NCBI GenBank assembly: GCA_050116415.1
Contig: JASFOS010000022.1
Location: 1 to 21,648, forward strand
Direction of reading: 5' to 3'
DNA from: JARRJY01 sp050116415
GTDB lineage: Bacteria > Pseudomonadota > Gammaproteobacteria > UBA6429 > Thiohalophilaceae
DNA length: 21,648 nucleotides
Below, piece by piece: positions 7,801-14,797 of the stretch. The position numbers and the translations under genes were made by a program. The first letter of the stretch is position 1, and each line of letters starts with the position of its first letter. Under the pieces are notes generated by a model. The model saw only the letters and a program-made list of their open reading frames with translations. It was not told the origin of the DNA and searched no databases.

Positions 7801-9298
7801 ACGGCGTGTCGTCGCCCATGGAACCGATCGCTTCCTGGCCCTGTTCACCCAGCACCCGGATGACCTGGTCACGTTCTTCAAACGTGACCTGGAACATTTT
7901 CTGGTAGATATCCAGGGTCTGTTCAGCCATGCATTCGCTGATGCATTCTTCTTCCAGTTTTGATTCCAGGTGGCGCGAGTACTGCTTCATCCATTGCTTG
8001 TAGGGCTGGGCTGATTTCAGCAGGTTATCGATGTCATCCGGCATCAATAGCTCACCGGTCTGCATGTCTGCTGCGATCATCTGGCCTGGCTTGAGGCGGC
8101 CTTTCTTGACCACGTCTTCAGCCTGGTAGTCGTAGACCCCGATTTCGGAAGCCAGCGTGATGTGGCGGTCCTTGGTGATCACCCAGCGGGCCGGACGCAG
8201 GCCGTTGCGGTCCATGGAGCAACCGGCATAGCGGCCATCGGTCATGACGATGCCGGCCGGACCGTCCCAGGGTTCCATGTGCATGGAGTTGTATTCATAG
8301 AAGGCGCGCAGATCGGCGTCCATGCTTTCGACATTTTGCCAGGCGGGCGGTACCAGCAGGCGCATGGCGCGGAACATGCTCATGCCACCGGCCATCAGGG
8401 CTTCCAGCATGTTATCCATGCTGTTTGAATCAGAGCCGCTCAGGGAAACCAGCGGGCGCACATCTTCCATCGGGATCGCCGGAGTTTCAAACTTGTGGCC
8501 ACGCGCCACTGACCAGTTACGGTTGCCCTGTACCGTATTGATTTCACCGTTGTGCGCCAGGTAGCGAAATGGCTGGGCCAGGCGCCATTCCGGCCAGGTG
8601 TTGGTCGAAAAACGTTGGTGGAATACCGCAGTAGCGGATTCCAGTTTCTCGTTGCCCAGGTCCTGGTAAAACACCGGCAGGTAGGCGGGCATCACCAGGC
8701 CTTTGTAGGAGATGACGCGCGAAGACAGGGACGGCACGTAAAAAATTTTATCGCCGGGTTCGATGGCCTTTTCAGTACGACGGCGCGCTATATATAAGTG
8801 TCTTTCAAACGCGGTTTCATCCATGCCATCAGCCGCATTGACGAAGATTTGCTCGATTTGCGGTAATGATTTCAGTGCCTCTTCGCCGCAGGCCTCGGTA
8901 TTGGTGGGTACCACGCGCCAGCCCAGTACCTGCAGGCCTTCTTTTGTCAGTTCATTTTCCAGCGTGGAGCGGGCATGAGCGGCTTTGGCCTTGTCGGTGT
9001 TGAGGAATACCATCCCGGTAGCGTACAACTCGGCCAGCGCATAACCTTTTTCTTCAGCAATCGATTTCAGAAAACCGTCGGGTTTTTTCAACAGCAGGCC
9101 ACAACCGTCTCCGGTTTTACCATCGGCGGCCACCGCACCACGGTGGGTCAAACGGGCCAGGGCGCCAATTGCCGTATCCACCAGCCAGTGGCTGGGTTTA
9201 CCGTCCATATTGGCAATCAAGCCAAATCCGCAGTTTTCCCTTTCAAAATCAGGGCGATATAAACCTGTCTGGGGTTGATTCTGATTACTCACAGTCAT
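4823..9298 (-). CDS. gltB: Glutamate synthase (NADPH) large subunit
   Basis: The 1491-residue large (alpha) subunit makes two glutamates from glutamine and 2-oxoglutarate, the main ammonia-assimilation route together with glutamine synthetase. The N-terminal amidotransferase domain begins at C23 (CGFG), the expected nucleophile, so a 22-residue propeptide should be removed. The central domain spans about 470-790 and the FMN-binding synthase domain about 800-1230. The cysteines C1112, C1118 and C1123 in this region match the 3Fe-4S cluster motif. A glycine-rich beta-helix (GXGXG domain) fills about 1260-1450. Length and domain order are those of bacterial GltB, with no break. Two promoter candidates lie in the 174-bp gap upstream, and gltD follows 33 bp downstream. 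Many open frames on the other strand are shadows of this GC-patterned gene. Confidence 0.98.
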   Translation of the reverse strand: MTVSNQNQPQTGLYRPDFERENCGFGLIANMDGKPSHWLVDTAIGALARLTHRGAVAADGKTGDGCGLLLKKPDGFLKSIAEEKGYALAELYATGMVFLNTDKAKAAHARSTLENELTKEGLQVLGWRVVPTNTEACGEEALKSLPQIEQIFVNAADGMDETAFERHLYIARRRTEKAIEPGDKIFYVPSLSSRVISYKGLVMPAYLPVFYQDLGNEKLESATAVFHQRFSTNTWPEWRLAQPFRYLAHNGEINTVQGNRNWSVARGHKFETPAIPMEDVRPLVSLSGSDSNSMDNMLEALMAGGMSMFRAMRLLVPPAWQNVESMDADLRAFYEYNSMHMEPWDGPAGIVMTDGRYAGCSMDRNGLRPARWVITKDRHITLASEIGVYDYQAEDVVKKGRLKPGQMIAADMQTGELLMPDDIDNLLKSAQPYKQWMKQYSRHLESKLEEECISECMAEQTLDIYQKMFQVTFEERDQVIRVLGEQGQEAIGSMGDDTPFPALSRMVRSPYDNFRQQFAQVTNPPIDPIREQIVMSLETCLGREKNMFEETPQHAARLLVDSPVLSHGKFQQLLEMGKTDSEYASEVISLNYAKDVDLKSAIIDIADKATAAVQAGKVVLVLSDRDIAEDKRPVHALLATGAVHHRLIREGLRCDANLIIETATARDPHHFATLVGYGATCVYPYMAFEVLNDMVNSGEIKDGKLAELEANYRKGINKGLYKITSKMGISTIASYRGSQLFESVGLHQDVVDLCFTGTTNRVSGIQFQDLQDDQDVLCKLAWNPRKPISQGGLLKFIHGGEDHAYNPDVVRTMQEAVKTGDYRQWQVYADLVNNRQPLALRDLLKLRDDHEAISIDEVEPMEEIVKRFDSAAMSLGALSPEAHQTLATAMNRLGARSNSGEGGEDPERYGTERRSKIKQVASGRFGVTPAYLRSAEVMQIKIAQGAKPGEGGQLPGHKVNELIANHRYCKPGVSLISPPPHHDIYSIEDLAQLIFDLKQVNPDGLVSVKLVAEAGVGTIAAGVAKAYADLITVSGYDGGTGASPLTSVKYAGSPWELGLSETHQILRANNLRGKVRLQTDGGLKTGLDVVKAAILGAESFGFGTGPMIAMGCKYLRICHLNNCATGVATQDNILRSKYYLGEVDWVMNYFRFIAEDVRNILASLGARSLTDIIGRTDLLSKLDGHTSKQQSLDLTQLISDGGVAKDKAQYCLEPFNEPFDKGELAEQMVSDAMKAIENKTGGEFSYPVQNIHRSIGARLSGEIAVRHGNLGMEDNPIVLKMTGTAGQSFGVWNAGGLHMYLEGDANDYVGKGMAGGKLVIRPPQASQFQSHETTIIGNTCLYGATGGKLYASGLAGERFAVRNSGCHTVVEGIGDHGCEYMTGGHVTILGKTGINFGAAMTGGFAYVYDEENAFSDCINQDVDIQRMLPENMEAHRNHLREVIEDFVKETGSERGQYILDNFSDCIGKFWLVKPKAAELESLMDDLQRRAA

Positions 9299-9383
9299 TC
9301 GAAACCGTTAATTTTAGTTGTCAAAAAATGTATCACCTAGCCGGGTGCCAGAACGAAACAGCAGCGGGGCAAAATGGCTCAGC

Positions 9384-9412
9384 AGTATACAGGTCTGCAG
9401 AAGACGCTTCAA
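9384..9412 (-). promoter_or_regulatory. gltB-proximal sigma70-type promoter candidate
   Basis: On the minus strand TTGAAG (9412-9407, 4/6) is followed after exactly 17 bp by TATACT (9389-9384, 5/6). The predicted start near 9377 would give a leader of about 80 bases before gltB. Confidence 0.5.
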
Positions 9413-9440
9413 TATAGCCAGTGGGTTGACAGGCTTAAGA

Positions 9441-9468
9441 ATTATAAGGGTTTTTTCCGTTTTGGCAG
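9441..9468 (-). promoter_or_regulatory. gltB-distal promoter candidate
   Basis: A perfect TATAAT (9446-9441, minus strand) has CTGCCA (9468-9463, 4/6) 16 bp upstream. It starts just after the stop codon of the SPOR-domain gene and would give a gltB leader of about 135 bases. Together with the site at 9384-9412 it suggests tandem promoters. Confidence 0.45.
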
Positions 9469-9472
9469 GGGG

Positions 9473-11635
9473 TTATTGCGAGGACAATTCGGCATGGATG
9501 TCGGCAAAACGACGTGCCCAGGGCTTGCTGCGTTGCAGTTCAGCCGGCAATCGGCTGATGGCGGCCAGGGCCTGTTCACGGTCGGGATAGCTGCCGTAGA
9601 GCAGCACGAACCATTCCCGGTTATTGCGCCGGGTACGGTAGAAACTGGTCTGGCGAGCCAACTGGTGTTGCTTGATGAAACTGCGCAGGGCCTCCAGCTG
9701 ATGGCTACCGAGTAGTTGCAAGGTGTAATGGCCAGGGTTCTGGCTCCAGAGCCAGGCGGCATTGGCGGTCAGATCGAGTGATGAGGGCGTATTGGCGGGC
9801 GCTGACAGAGCCGGTTTTGATGGTTCAACGAGGTCGCCCCCGGTCTTTGCTGGCGCGGGTTGTGCGCTGAGCCTGGTCGTGGACTGGATATCGGCGAAGC
9901 GGCGTATCCAGGGGCGGATTTTTTGTAAATCAGCGGGCAGCTGGTTCACTGCCTGCTGTGCGAGCGGTTTTGAAGCGAAGCGGCCGTGCACCAGGGTATA
10001 CCAGTTGCGATTGTTGCGTCGCGAAACAAAGAAGGCGGTGTTTTTTTCTAACTGGTGTCGCTTGACAAAACTCTCCAGCGAGCCCTTGTTATACGTGCCC
10101 AGCAACTGCAAGGTAAAGTGCTCGGGGTTTTGTCGGTTTATCCAGCTAATGGTTTGTAACCCGGTTGCCGGTGCCGCGGTAACTCTAAAAGCATACAGGT
10201 TAGATTGGCCGTGAACGGGGTCCTCGGTCTGAACGGTCCAGTCATCGGCCTGGCTACCCACGGTGATCTGGATGCGTAACTGGTTGGTGTTTTCATAAAT
10301 GACCTGTTCAGGAGACAATTGTTTCCTGTTGCCTGACCAGCTGACGGTAACCCTGGTATCTTTACTGAAGCCTTCACCATTGAGCAGGATGGTTTGTTGC
10401 TGTCGACTGCCTGTTACCGGGGCTGGCAGAATGCTGCGTATACGGGAGGTAACCGCAGGCGTCTCTGGTTCTTCAGGTGTGGCTGTGGTCTTGTCAGGCT
10501 GTACCGGGGTGGTTTCGGCTGCCGCGGTTGGCGTCGAAGTTTCGTTCGTGGCCACGGTGGCGGGGGGTACTTGTTCGCTATCCCCCCTGGTTATCGGGTT
10601 AACATCAAGCTCAATGGTTTTTTGTTCGCTACCGGCTTCATCAGTCTGCACAGGGGGTCGTGTTGCTTCAGGTTTATGCTTAGCTGCTGTCGTGATCTTT
10701 TCGGGTTCTTCAAACAGGCTGTTGATCTTGTCCTGAAAAACAAGGGTCACCAGCACCAGCGTTATTACCGCGATACCGGCGACAAGCCGTTTCTTTGAAA
10801 AGCTCAGTTGCGCATATTCTTCCGGAAGTTGCTCTGGTTCGATGGCGACCGCCGTTTCACCACTGAGGTGCAGGTGTGCCAGTTCGTTGATACGTGCCGG
10901 AATACCATGGGAAAGCTTGTATATCTTCTTGATGTCTTTGGGTTGAAACGGACTGGCGCCAGTAAAACCACTTACCGCCATGCGGTGCTTGATATATTCG
11001 GCGGTTTGTTCTTCATTGAACGCTGGGATCTCGATGGTGTGGGTAATGCGCTCCCGTAAAGGTTGAATCGCGGGTGATTCCAGCATGATTTCAATTTGTG
11101 GCTCACAAAATAAAATAATGCGTAGCAGGTTGTCTTCACCGGTTTCAGCATCAGCCAGGGTAAACAGGGTTTCCAGTGCATCTTTTGGTAACTCGTGGGC
11201 ATCATCCACCAGCAGGATAGGGACCTGGCCATTTTGTTGAATGGTCACCAGGTACTGGTAGAGGCTGTCCTGTAACACCCCGGCAGGCTGCTGGTTAATA
11301 TGCAGGCCAAAACCCTGGGCAATACTGGCCAATAACTGGTGAGCATCCATCATGGCATTGGCCTGAACGGTACACAGCGACCATTCCGGGTTAGCCGAGT
11401 TTTGAAAATGTTGTAACAGGCTGGTTTTGCCGATGCCACGTTCACCGCTGACAATGAGTAAAAGATCGCTATACTGGGTGAGGTGATGCAGCATGTTGTT
11501 ACATTGATCACGTTCCGCATCAAGGTAGAGGAACTTGGCTTCATGAGCCGAAGTAAACGGCGCTTGCTGCAAGCCCAGGCTTGTCAGGTAGCCGGGTTCG
11601 AGACGATCGAGTTGTTCGCTGTTATAACCGCTCAT
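9473..11635 (-). CDS. DamX-like protein: AAA ATPase, membrane helix, Ig/IPT-like domain, two SPOR domains
   Basis: A 720-residue inner-membrane protein. Residues 18-260 form an ExeA/AAA_22-type ATPase with Walker A GERGIGKT (64-71) and Walker B LLVDDAH (141-147). A membrane helix (283-300) follows, then a Pro/Thr/Glu-rich linker (about 310-395). Residues 397-487 look like an IPT/TIG-type Ig domain (ILLNGEGF motif). Two related SPOR domains close the protein, about 504-582 and 632-713; SPOR domains bind denuded septal peptidoglycan. Position downstream of aroKB and before gltB matches the DamX-type locus of Pseudomonas, so a role in division or septal wall is inferred. Start 11635 is chosen over 11665 because AGGAG lies 7 bases upstream and the longer form would extend further into the WGR gene; a 14-bp overlap remains. 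ATPase activity is predicted from the motifs only. Confidence 0.9.
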   Translation of the reverse strand: MSGYNSEQLDRLEPGYLTSLGLQQAPFTSAHEAKFLYLDAERDQCNNMLHHLTQYSDLLLIVSGERGIGKTSLLQHFQNSANPEWSLCTVQANAMMDAHQLLASIAQGFGLHINQQPAGVLQDSLYQYLVTIQQNGQVPILLVDDAHELPKDALETLFTLADAETGEDNLLRIILFCEPQIEIMLESPAIQPLRERITHTIEIPAFNEEQTAEYIKHRMAVSGFTGASPFQPKDIKKIYKLSHGIPARINELAHLHLSGETAVAIEPEQLPEEYAQLSFSKKRLVAGIAVITLVLVTLVFQDKINSLFEEPEKITTAAKHKPEATRPPVQTDEAGSEQKTIELDVNPITRGDSEQVPPATVATNETSTPTAAAETTPVQPDKTTATPEEPETPAVTSRIRSILPAPVTGSRQQQTILLNGEGFSKDTRVTVSWSGNRKQLSPEQVIYENTNQLRIQITVGSQADDWTVQTEDPVHGQSNLYAFRVTAAPATGLQTISWINRQNPEHFTLQLLGTYNKGSLESFVKRHQLEKNTAFFVSRRNNRNWYTLVHGRFASKPLAQQAVNQLPADLQKIRPWIRRFADIQSTTRLSAQPAPAKTGGDLVEPSKPALSAPANTPSSLDLTANAAWLWSQNPGHYTLQLLGSHQLEALRSFIKQHQLARQTSFYRTRRNNREWFVLLYGSYPDREQALAAISRLPAELQRSKPWARRFADIHAELSSQ

Positions 11636-11885
11636 GCGGTTGCTCCTGTCCCTGCATGAATGCAATCCTGTATCCGCGTTTCAATTGTGCATCGCGTACC
11701 CTTATCATAGCCTGTTCTGCTTCTTCGCGGGTAGCGAAATGATCGCGTTTTACCCGGCCAGACGAGCCTTGCTGGCCCCATTCGCGTACCAGCGTCCAGC
11801 CTTCCAGCAGATCTTCCTGAAGTATCAGCTGATAATAGCGTGGCGCCGAATCTTCTGTAACAGGTGTTTGTAAATATATACGCAT
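11622..11885 (-). CDS. Small WGR-domain protein
   Basis: An 87-residue protein that is almost entirely one WGR domain. The core motif REWGQQGSSGR covers residues 34-44: W36 and G37 are present, the third position is Q38 instead of the name-giving arginine, and the following G43-R44 is kept. WGR domains are known from eukaryotic PARPs, where they contact DNA, and from bacterial proteins of unclear role. A basic, amphipathic C-terminal half (REEAEQAM..., 53-75) follows. The stop lies inside the next gene, overlapping it by 14 bp, so translation of the two is probably coupled. The ATG at 11885 has no clear ribosome site. Function unknown; nucleic-acid binding is only a family-based guess. Confidence 0.85.
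   Translation of the reverse strand: MRIYLQTPVTEDSAPRYYQLILQEDLLEGWTLVREWGQQGSSGRVKRDHFATREEAEQAMIRVRDAQLKRGYRIAFMQGQEQPHERL
11643..11647 (-). promoter_or_regulatory. Ribosome binding site deciding the DamX-like start
   Basis: AGGAG on the minus strand sits 7 bases before the ATG at 11635, inside the end of the WGR gene. The upstream ATG at 11665 has no comparable site. Confidence 0.6.
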
Positions 11886-11924
11886 TACAGCTGGTCAATC
11901 GTGTCTAGTTATCGTTATGTTGCA

Positions 11925-13082
11925 TCAGGTCAGAGTTGAAGGATCAAATATGCGTTCGTATTCCTTGATAGCATAGCGGTCAGTCATGCCGGCGATATAA
12001 TCGGCAACAATTCGTGCGCGACCTGCCTCACCATGTTTCATTTCAACCTGTTTGGCTTTTTCCCGGTACGAGGGGGGCATCAGGCGAACATCATTGATGA
12101 AGGCATCGAACAGTTCACGGATTACCTTGCCAGCCTTGTGGCTCATGCGATGGACACGGAAATGGTTATAAAGGTTTTCGCGCAGGAAGCGTTTTAATTC
12201 ACGGTGCATGTCCCACATCTGGTCACTGAAGGTCACCAGGCTTTCGTTGTGCCGGCGTACTGCTTCGATACTGTCAGGTGCAACTGATTCAATTTTTTCC
12301 TGGCTGGCGGCAATCAGATCCTTGATCTGGGTGTCGATCATGCGGCGTACAATCTCGTAGATGACCCGTTTTTTCGCCAGGTCAGGATAGTCTCGTACGA
12401 CATCTTCATAGAGAGACTTGAATAGAGTAACTTCACGTAGCTGCTCGATGCTGATTAACCCGGCGCGTAAGCCATCATCCACGTCATGACTGTTATAGGC
12501 AATGGCATCCGCCAGGTTGACCATCTGCGCTTCCATGTTGGGTTGTGTCTTGTTAATGAAGCGCTCACCCACATCACCCAGTTCCGCGGCATTTTTTACT
12601 GAGCAATGTTTCAGGATTCCTTCACGGCTTTCAAAGGTCAGGTTGAGGCCATCAAACCGGGCATATTTTTCTTCCAGCTTATCGACCACACGCAATGACT
12701 GCAGGTTGTGTTCAAAGCCACCGTAGTTTTTCATGCAGGCATTGAGGCTGTCTTGGCCGGTGTGGCCAAATGGGGTGTGCCCCAGGTCATGCGCCAGGGC
12801 GATCGCTTCACTCAGGTCTTCATTGAGTGACATGGCGCGGGCGATGGTACGGCTCATTTGTGCGACTTCGATGGAATGGGTCAGCCGGGTGCGAAACAGG
12901 TCTCCTTCGTGGTTTACAAACACCTGGGTCTTGTATTCAAGGCGTCGAAACGCGGTGGAATGAATAATGCGATCACGATCGCGCTGGAACTCACTGCGAT
13001 GCTTGGGAGGTTCTTCTGGCTGACTGCGCCCCAGTGAGGTGGCATCGCTGGCGGCATACGGCGCAAGTGTCGGCATAGTCAT
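11925..13082 (-). CDS. dgt: dGTPase-like HD-domain dNTP triphosphohydrolase
   Basis: A 385-residue HD-superfamily enzyme of the dGTPase-like family, which splits dNTPs into deoxynucleoside and triphosphate. The metal-binding set H...HD...D is seen as H69 (THSIEV), H98-D99 (AHDLGHTPFGH) and D192 (NLADAIAY). The RRLEYKTQV motif (46-54) typical of the family precedes it. Length fits the shorter bacterial class rather than the roughly 500-residue E. coli Dgt, so substrate preference may be broader than dGTP. I chose the ATG at 13082 because AAGGG sits 6 bases upstream; an ATG at 13109 would overlap aroB by 14 bp and add nine residues. The gene lies 13 bp after aroB and 39 bp before the WGR gene, so it is likely co-transcribed with aroKB. 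Confidence 0.93.
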   Translation of the reverse strand: MTMPTLAPYAASDATSLGRSQPEEPPKHRSEFQRDRDRIIHSTAFRRLEYKTQVFVNHEGDLFRTRLTHSIEVAQMSRTIARAMSLNEDLSEAIALAHDLGHTPFGHTGQDSLNACMKNYGGFEHNLQSLRVVDKLEEKYARFDGLNLTFESREGILKHCSVKNAAELGDVGERFINKTQPNMEAQMVNLADAIAYNSHDVDDGLRAGLISIEQLREVTLFKSLYEDVVRDYPDLAKKRVIYEIVRRMIDTQIKDLIAASQEKIESVAPDSIEAVRRHNESLVTFSDQMWDMHRELKRFLRENLYNHFRVHRMSHKAGKVIRELFDAFINDVRLMPPSYREKAKQVEMKHGEAGRARIVADYIAGMTDRYAIKEYERIFDPSTLT

Positions 13083-13088
13083 AAGCAT

Positions 13089-13093
13089 CCCTT
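13089..13093 (-). promoter_or_regulatory. Ribosome binding site deciding the dgt start
   Basis: AAGGG on the minus strand is 6 bases before the ATG at 13082. For the in-frame ATG at 13088 it would leave no spacing, and for 13109 it lies downstream. Confidence 0.5.
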
Positions 13094-13095
13094 GT

Positions 13096-14193
13096 TTATT
13101 CTTCAGCAACTGCGCGATGCGCCTCGATAGTTTGTTTCAGGTTATCCATGTCAAACGCATCGGTGATGAAAGCATCGCCCAGTTTCTTGAATAAAACGAA
13201 ATTGATTTTACCGGCACGGACTTTTTTATCCACGGCCATCAGTTCGATGAATTTGTCGAAAGCGATACTATGCGGTGCGCGGGTTGGTAGCATTGCCTTG
13301 TCGATCAGGTCTTCCACGCGCTGTACGTCTTCTGCGCTGAGCCAGCCCTGGCGCATTGATAAGTCTGCTGCCATGAGCATGCCGGTGCCGACCGCTTCGC
13401 CATGTAGCCAGTTGCCATAACCGGTGCCGGCCTCGATGGCGTGGCCAAAGGTATGCCCCAGGTTCAACAGGGCGCGCACGCCACTTTCTTTTTCGTCTTC
13501 CGCCACGATGCTGGCTTTGCACTGGCAGGAAGTTTCAATGGCATAGGCGATCGCTTCAGGCTCACGACTCAACAGCTTGTCCATGTTGTTCTCAAGCCAA
13601 TTAATGAAGTCCGTGTCGCGAATCAGCCCGTACTTGATGACCTCGGCAATACCGGCACTGAGCTGGCGATCATCCAGGGTATTGAGCGTGTCGCTATCAA
13701 TCACCACGCATTGCGGTTGGTGAAACGCCCCGATCATATTCTTGCCCAGCGGGTGGTTTACCCCGGTCTTACCGCCGACTGAAGAATCCACCTGGGCGAG
13801 CAAGGTGGTCGGAATCTGGATGAAGTTGACGCCACGTTGGTAACAGGCGGCGGCAAAACCACACATATCGCCTACCACGCCACCGCCCAGCGCGACCAGG
13901 GTACAGTGGCGATCAAAACGATGAGAGAGCAGGGCATCAAAAATAGCATCCAGTTCCTGAAGGTTCTTGTATTGTTCACCATCAGGCAGAATCACGCTTT
14001 CGGTGATAAAGCCGTCAAACAACTGTTTGACTTGCTCCAGGTAGAGTGGCGCAACGGTTTCATTGCTGACAATCATCACCTGGGTACCTTTCACGTAGGG
14101 ACGTACCAGTTCGGCGCTGGATAGCAATTTACTGCCAATAAAGATGGGGTAACTACGGTCCCCCAGATCAACATTAAGCGTTTTCATTTTCAT
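13096..14193 (-). CDS. aroB: 3-dehydroquinate synthase
   Basis: Second enzyme of the shikimate pathway: an NAD- and zinc-dependent enzyme turning DAHP into 3-dehydroquinate in the cytosol. At 365 residues it has normal length. The NAD-binding loop GGGVVGD is at 103-109, and DSSVGGKTGVNH at 136-147 is the conserved active-site stretch. The zinc ligands are E184 (AEVIKYG), H247 (LGHTFGH) and H264 (LHGEAVG). The protein may start at the ATG at 14193 or two codons later at 14187, since family members usually open with a short M-x-x-L-x-V; neither has a good ribosome site. It follows aroK by 50 bp, the usual aroKB pairing, with a weak inverted repeat and a lone -10-like box in the gap. Confidence 0.97.
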   Translation of the reverse strand: MKMKTLNVDLGDRSYPIFIGSKLLSSAELVRPYVKGTQVMIVSNETVAPLYLEQVKQLFDGFITESVILPDGEQYKNLQELDAIFDALLSHRFDRHCTLVALGGGVVGDMCGFAAACYQRGVNFIQIPTTLLAQVDSSVGGKTGVNHPLGKNMIGAFHQPQCVVIDSDTLNTLDDRQLSAGIAEVIKYGLIRDTDFINWLENNMDKLLSREPEAIAYAIETSCQCKASIVAEDEKESGVRALLNLGHTFGHAIEAGTGYGNWLHGEAVGTGMLMAADLSMRQGWLSAEDVQRVEDLIDKAMLPTRAPHSIAFDKFIELMAVDKKVRAGKINFVLFKKLGDAFITDAFDMDNLKQTIEAHRAVAEE

Positions 14194-14223
14194 AACACTG
14201 TTTCTGGATAAAGAATAGGCAGA

Positions 14224-14229
14224 ATTATA
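14224..14229 (-). promoter_or_regulatory. Isolated -10-like box before aroB
   Basis: TATAAT on the minus strand lies 30 bp before the aroB start. The best -35 at 16 bp (CCGACT) matches only 3/6, so an internal aroB promoter is possible but weakly supported. Confidence 0.2.
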
Positions 14230-14232
14230 TTA

Positions 14233-14261
14233 CAAAAGCTGCGCTAGTCGGACAGCTTTTG
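14233..14261 (-). repeat. 9-bp inverted repeat at the aroK stop
   Basis: CAAAAGCTG and CAGCTTTTG are perfect complements separated by 11 bases, spanning the aroK stop codon. On the minus strand the second arm runs into TAATATAATT. It may be a weak attenuator or an RNA-processing hairpin; it is not GC-rich enough for a confident terminator. Confidence 0.4.
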
Positions 14262-14759
14262 CAGGATCAGGTTTACAACGCTGCCTATGGGCTGTTGCTC
14301 GGTATTAATCGTGTAGTCGGCGACTTCACGATACAACGGCTCACGCGCCGTCATCAGCTGTTCAAGCTTTTGCCTGGGATTGGCCGTTTGCAACAGCGGG
14401 CGATTCTTGTCGCGCGAAGTGCGCTCCAGCAAAAGTTCAATGTCAGCCTGCAGGTAGATGACCGTACCACGCGATTTCAGGCGTTGACGGTTAATCTCCC
14501 TGAGTACGGCACCACCTCCGGTAGCCAGCACGATATGATTCTTTTGCGTCAATTCATCGATGATGTCTTCCTCGCGGCGACGAAAGCCTTCTTCACCTTC
14601 GACATCAAAAATATGCGGAATCGTGACTCCGGTACGGGCCTCGATTTCATGGTCGCTGTCAAAAAATTCAAGCTGCCTGGCGGCGGCGAGCTGTTTGCCA
14701 ATCGTGGTTTTGCCGGCACCCATCGGGCCCACCAGGAAAATATTATTTTGTTTACTCAT
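14244..14759 (-). CDS. aroK: Shikimate kinase
   Basis: A 171-residue cytosolic kinase that phosphorylates shikimate at O3, the fifth step of the shikimate pathway. Walker A is GPMGAGKT (11-18). The shikimate-binding residues D36 (DSD, 34-36), R60 and the GGG at 81-83 are all present. The lid carries R120 (DKNRPLL) and the adenine-loop R139 (TAREPLY). Length and ends fit AroK, and the start MSKQNNIFLVGP aligns well with known AroK N-termini. No Shine-Dalgarno sequence is visible; instead the ATG lies in the second arm of a small inverted repeat (14757-14773). It follows pilQ by 81 bp across a strong hairpin and precedes aroB by 50 bp. The 171-codon frame on the other strand (14259-14774) is a shadow. 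Confidence 0.97.
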   Translation of the reverse strand: MSKQNNIFLVGPMGAGKTTIGKQLAAARQLEFFDSDHEIEARTGVTIPHIFDVEGEEGFRRREEDIIDELTQKNHIVLATGGGAVLREINRQRLKSRGTVIYLQADIELLLERTSRDKNRPLLQTANPRQKLEQLMTAREPLYREVADYTINTEQQPIGSVVNLILQKLSD

Positions 14760-14773
14760 ATCAGGCAGATATG
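14757..14773 (-). promoter_or_regulatory. Inverted repeat enclosing the aroK start codon
   Basis: In the minus-strand transcript CAUAUC and GAUAUG pair perfectly across a 5-base loop (UGCCU), and the AUG of aroK is the last three bases of the second arm. With no Shine-Dalgarno present, this could limit initiation. The stem is short and AU-rich, so stability is modest. Confidence 0.35.
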
Positions 14774-14797
14774 ACAGTTCGAGAAAAAGAAATCAAG

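Noticed and set aside
8790..8800. TATATATAAG stretch inside gltB as an internal promoter
   Set aside because: It sits within coding sequence and no suitable -35 box was identified; it encodes the ordinary YIA segment of GltB.
11632..11898. 88-codon minus-strand frame overlapping the WGR gene
   Set aside because: It is in another frame with no recognisable domain, while the frame at 11622-11885 has a clear WGR domain.
14259..14774. 171-codon plus-strand open frame
   Set aside because: It is the antisense of aroK with almost the same limits, and all catalytic motifs belong to aroK.
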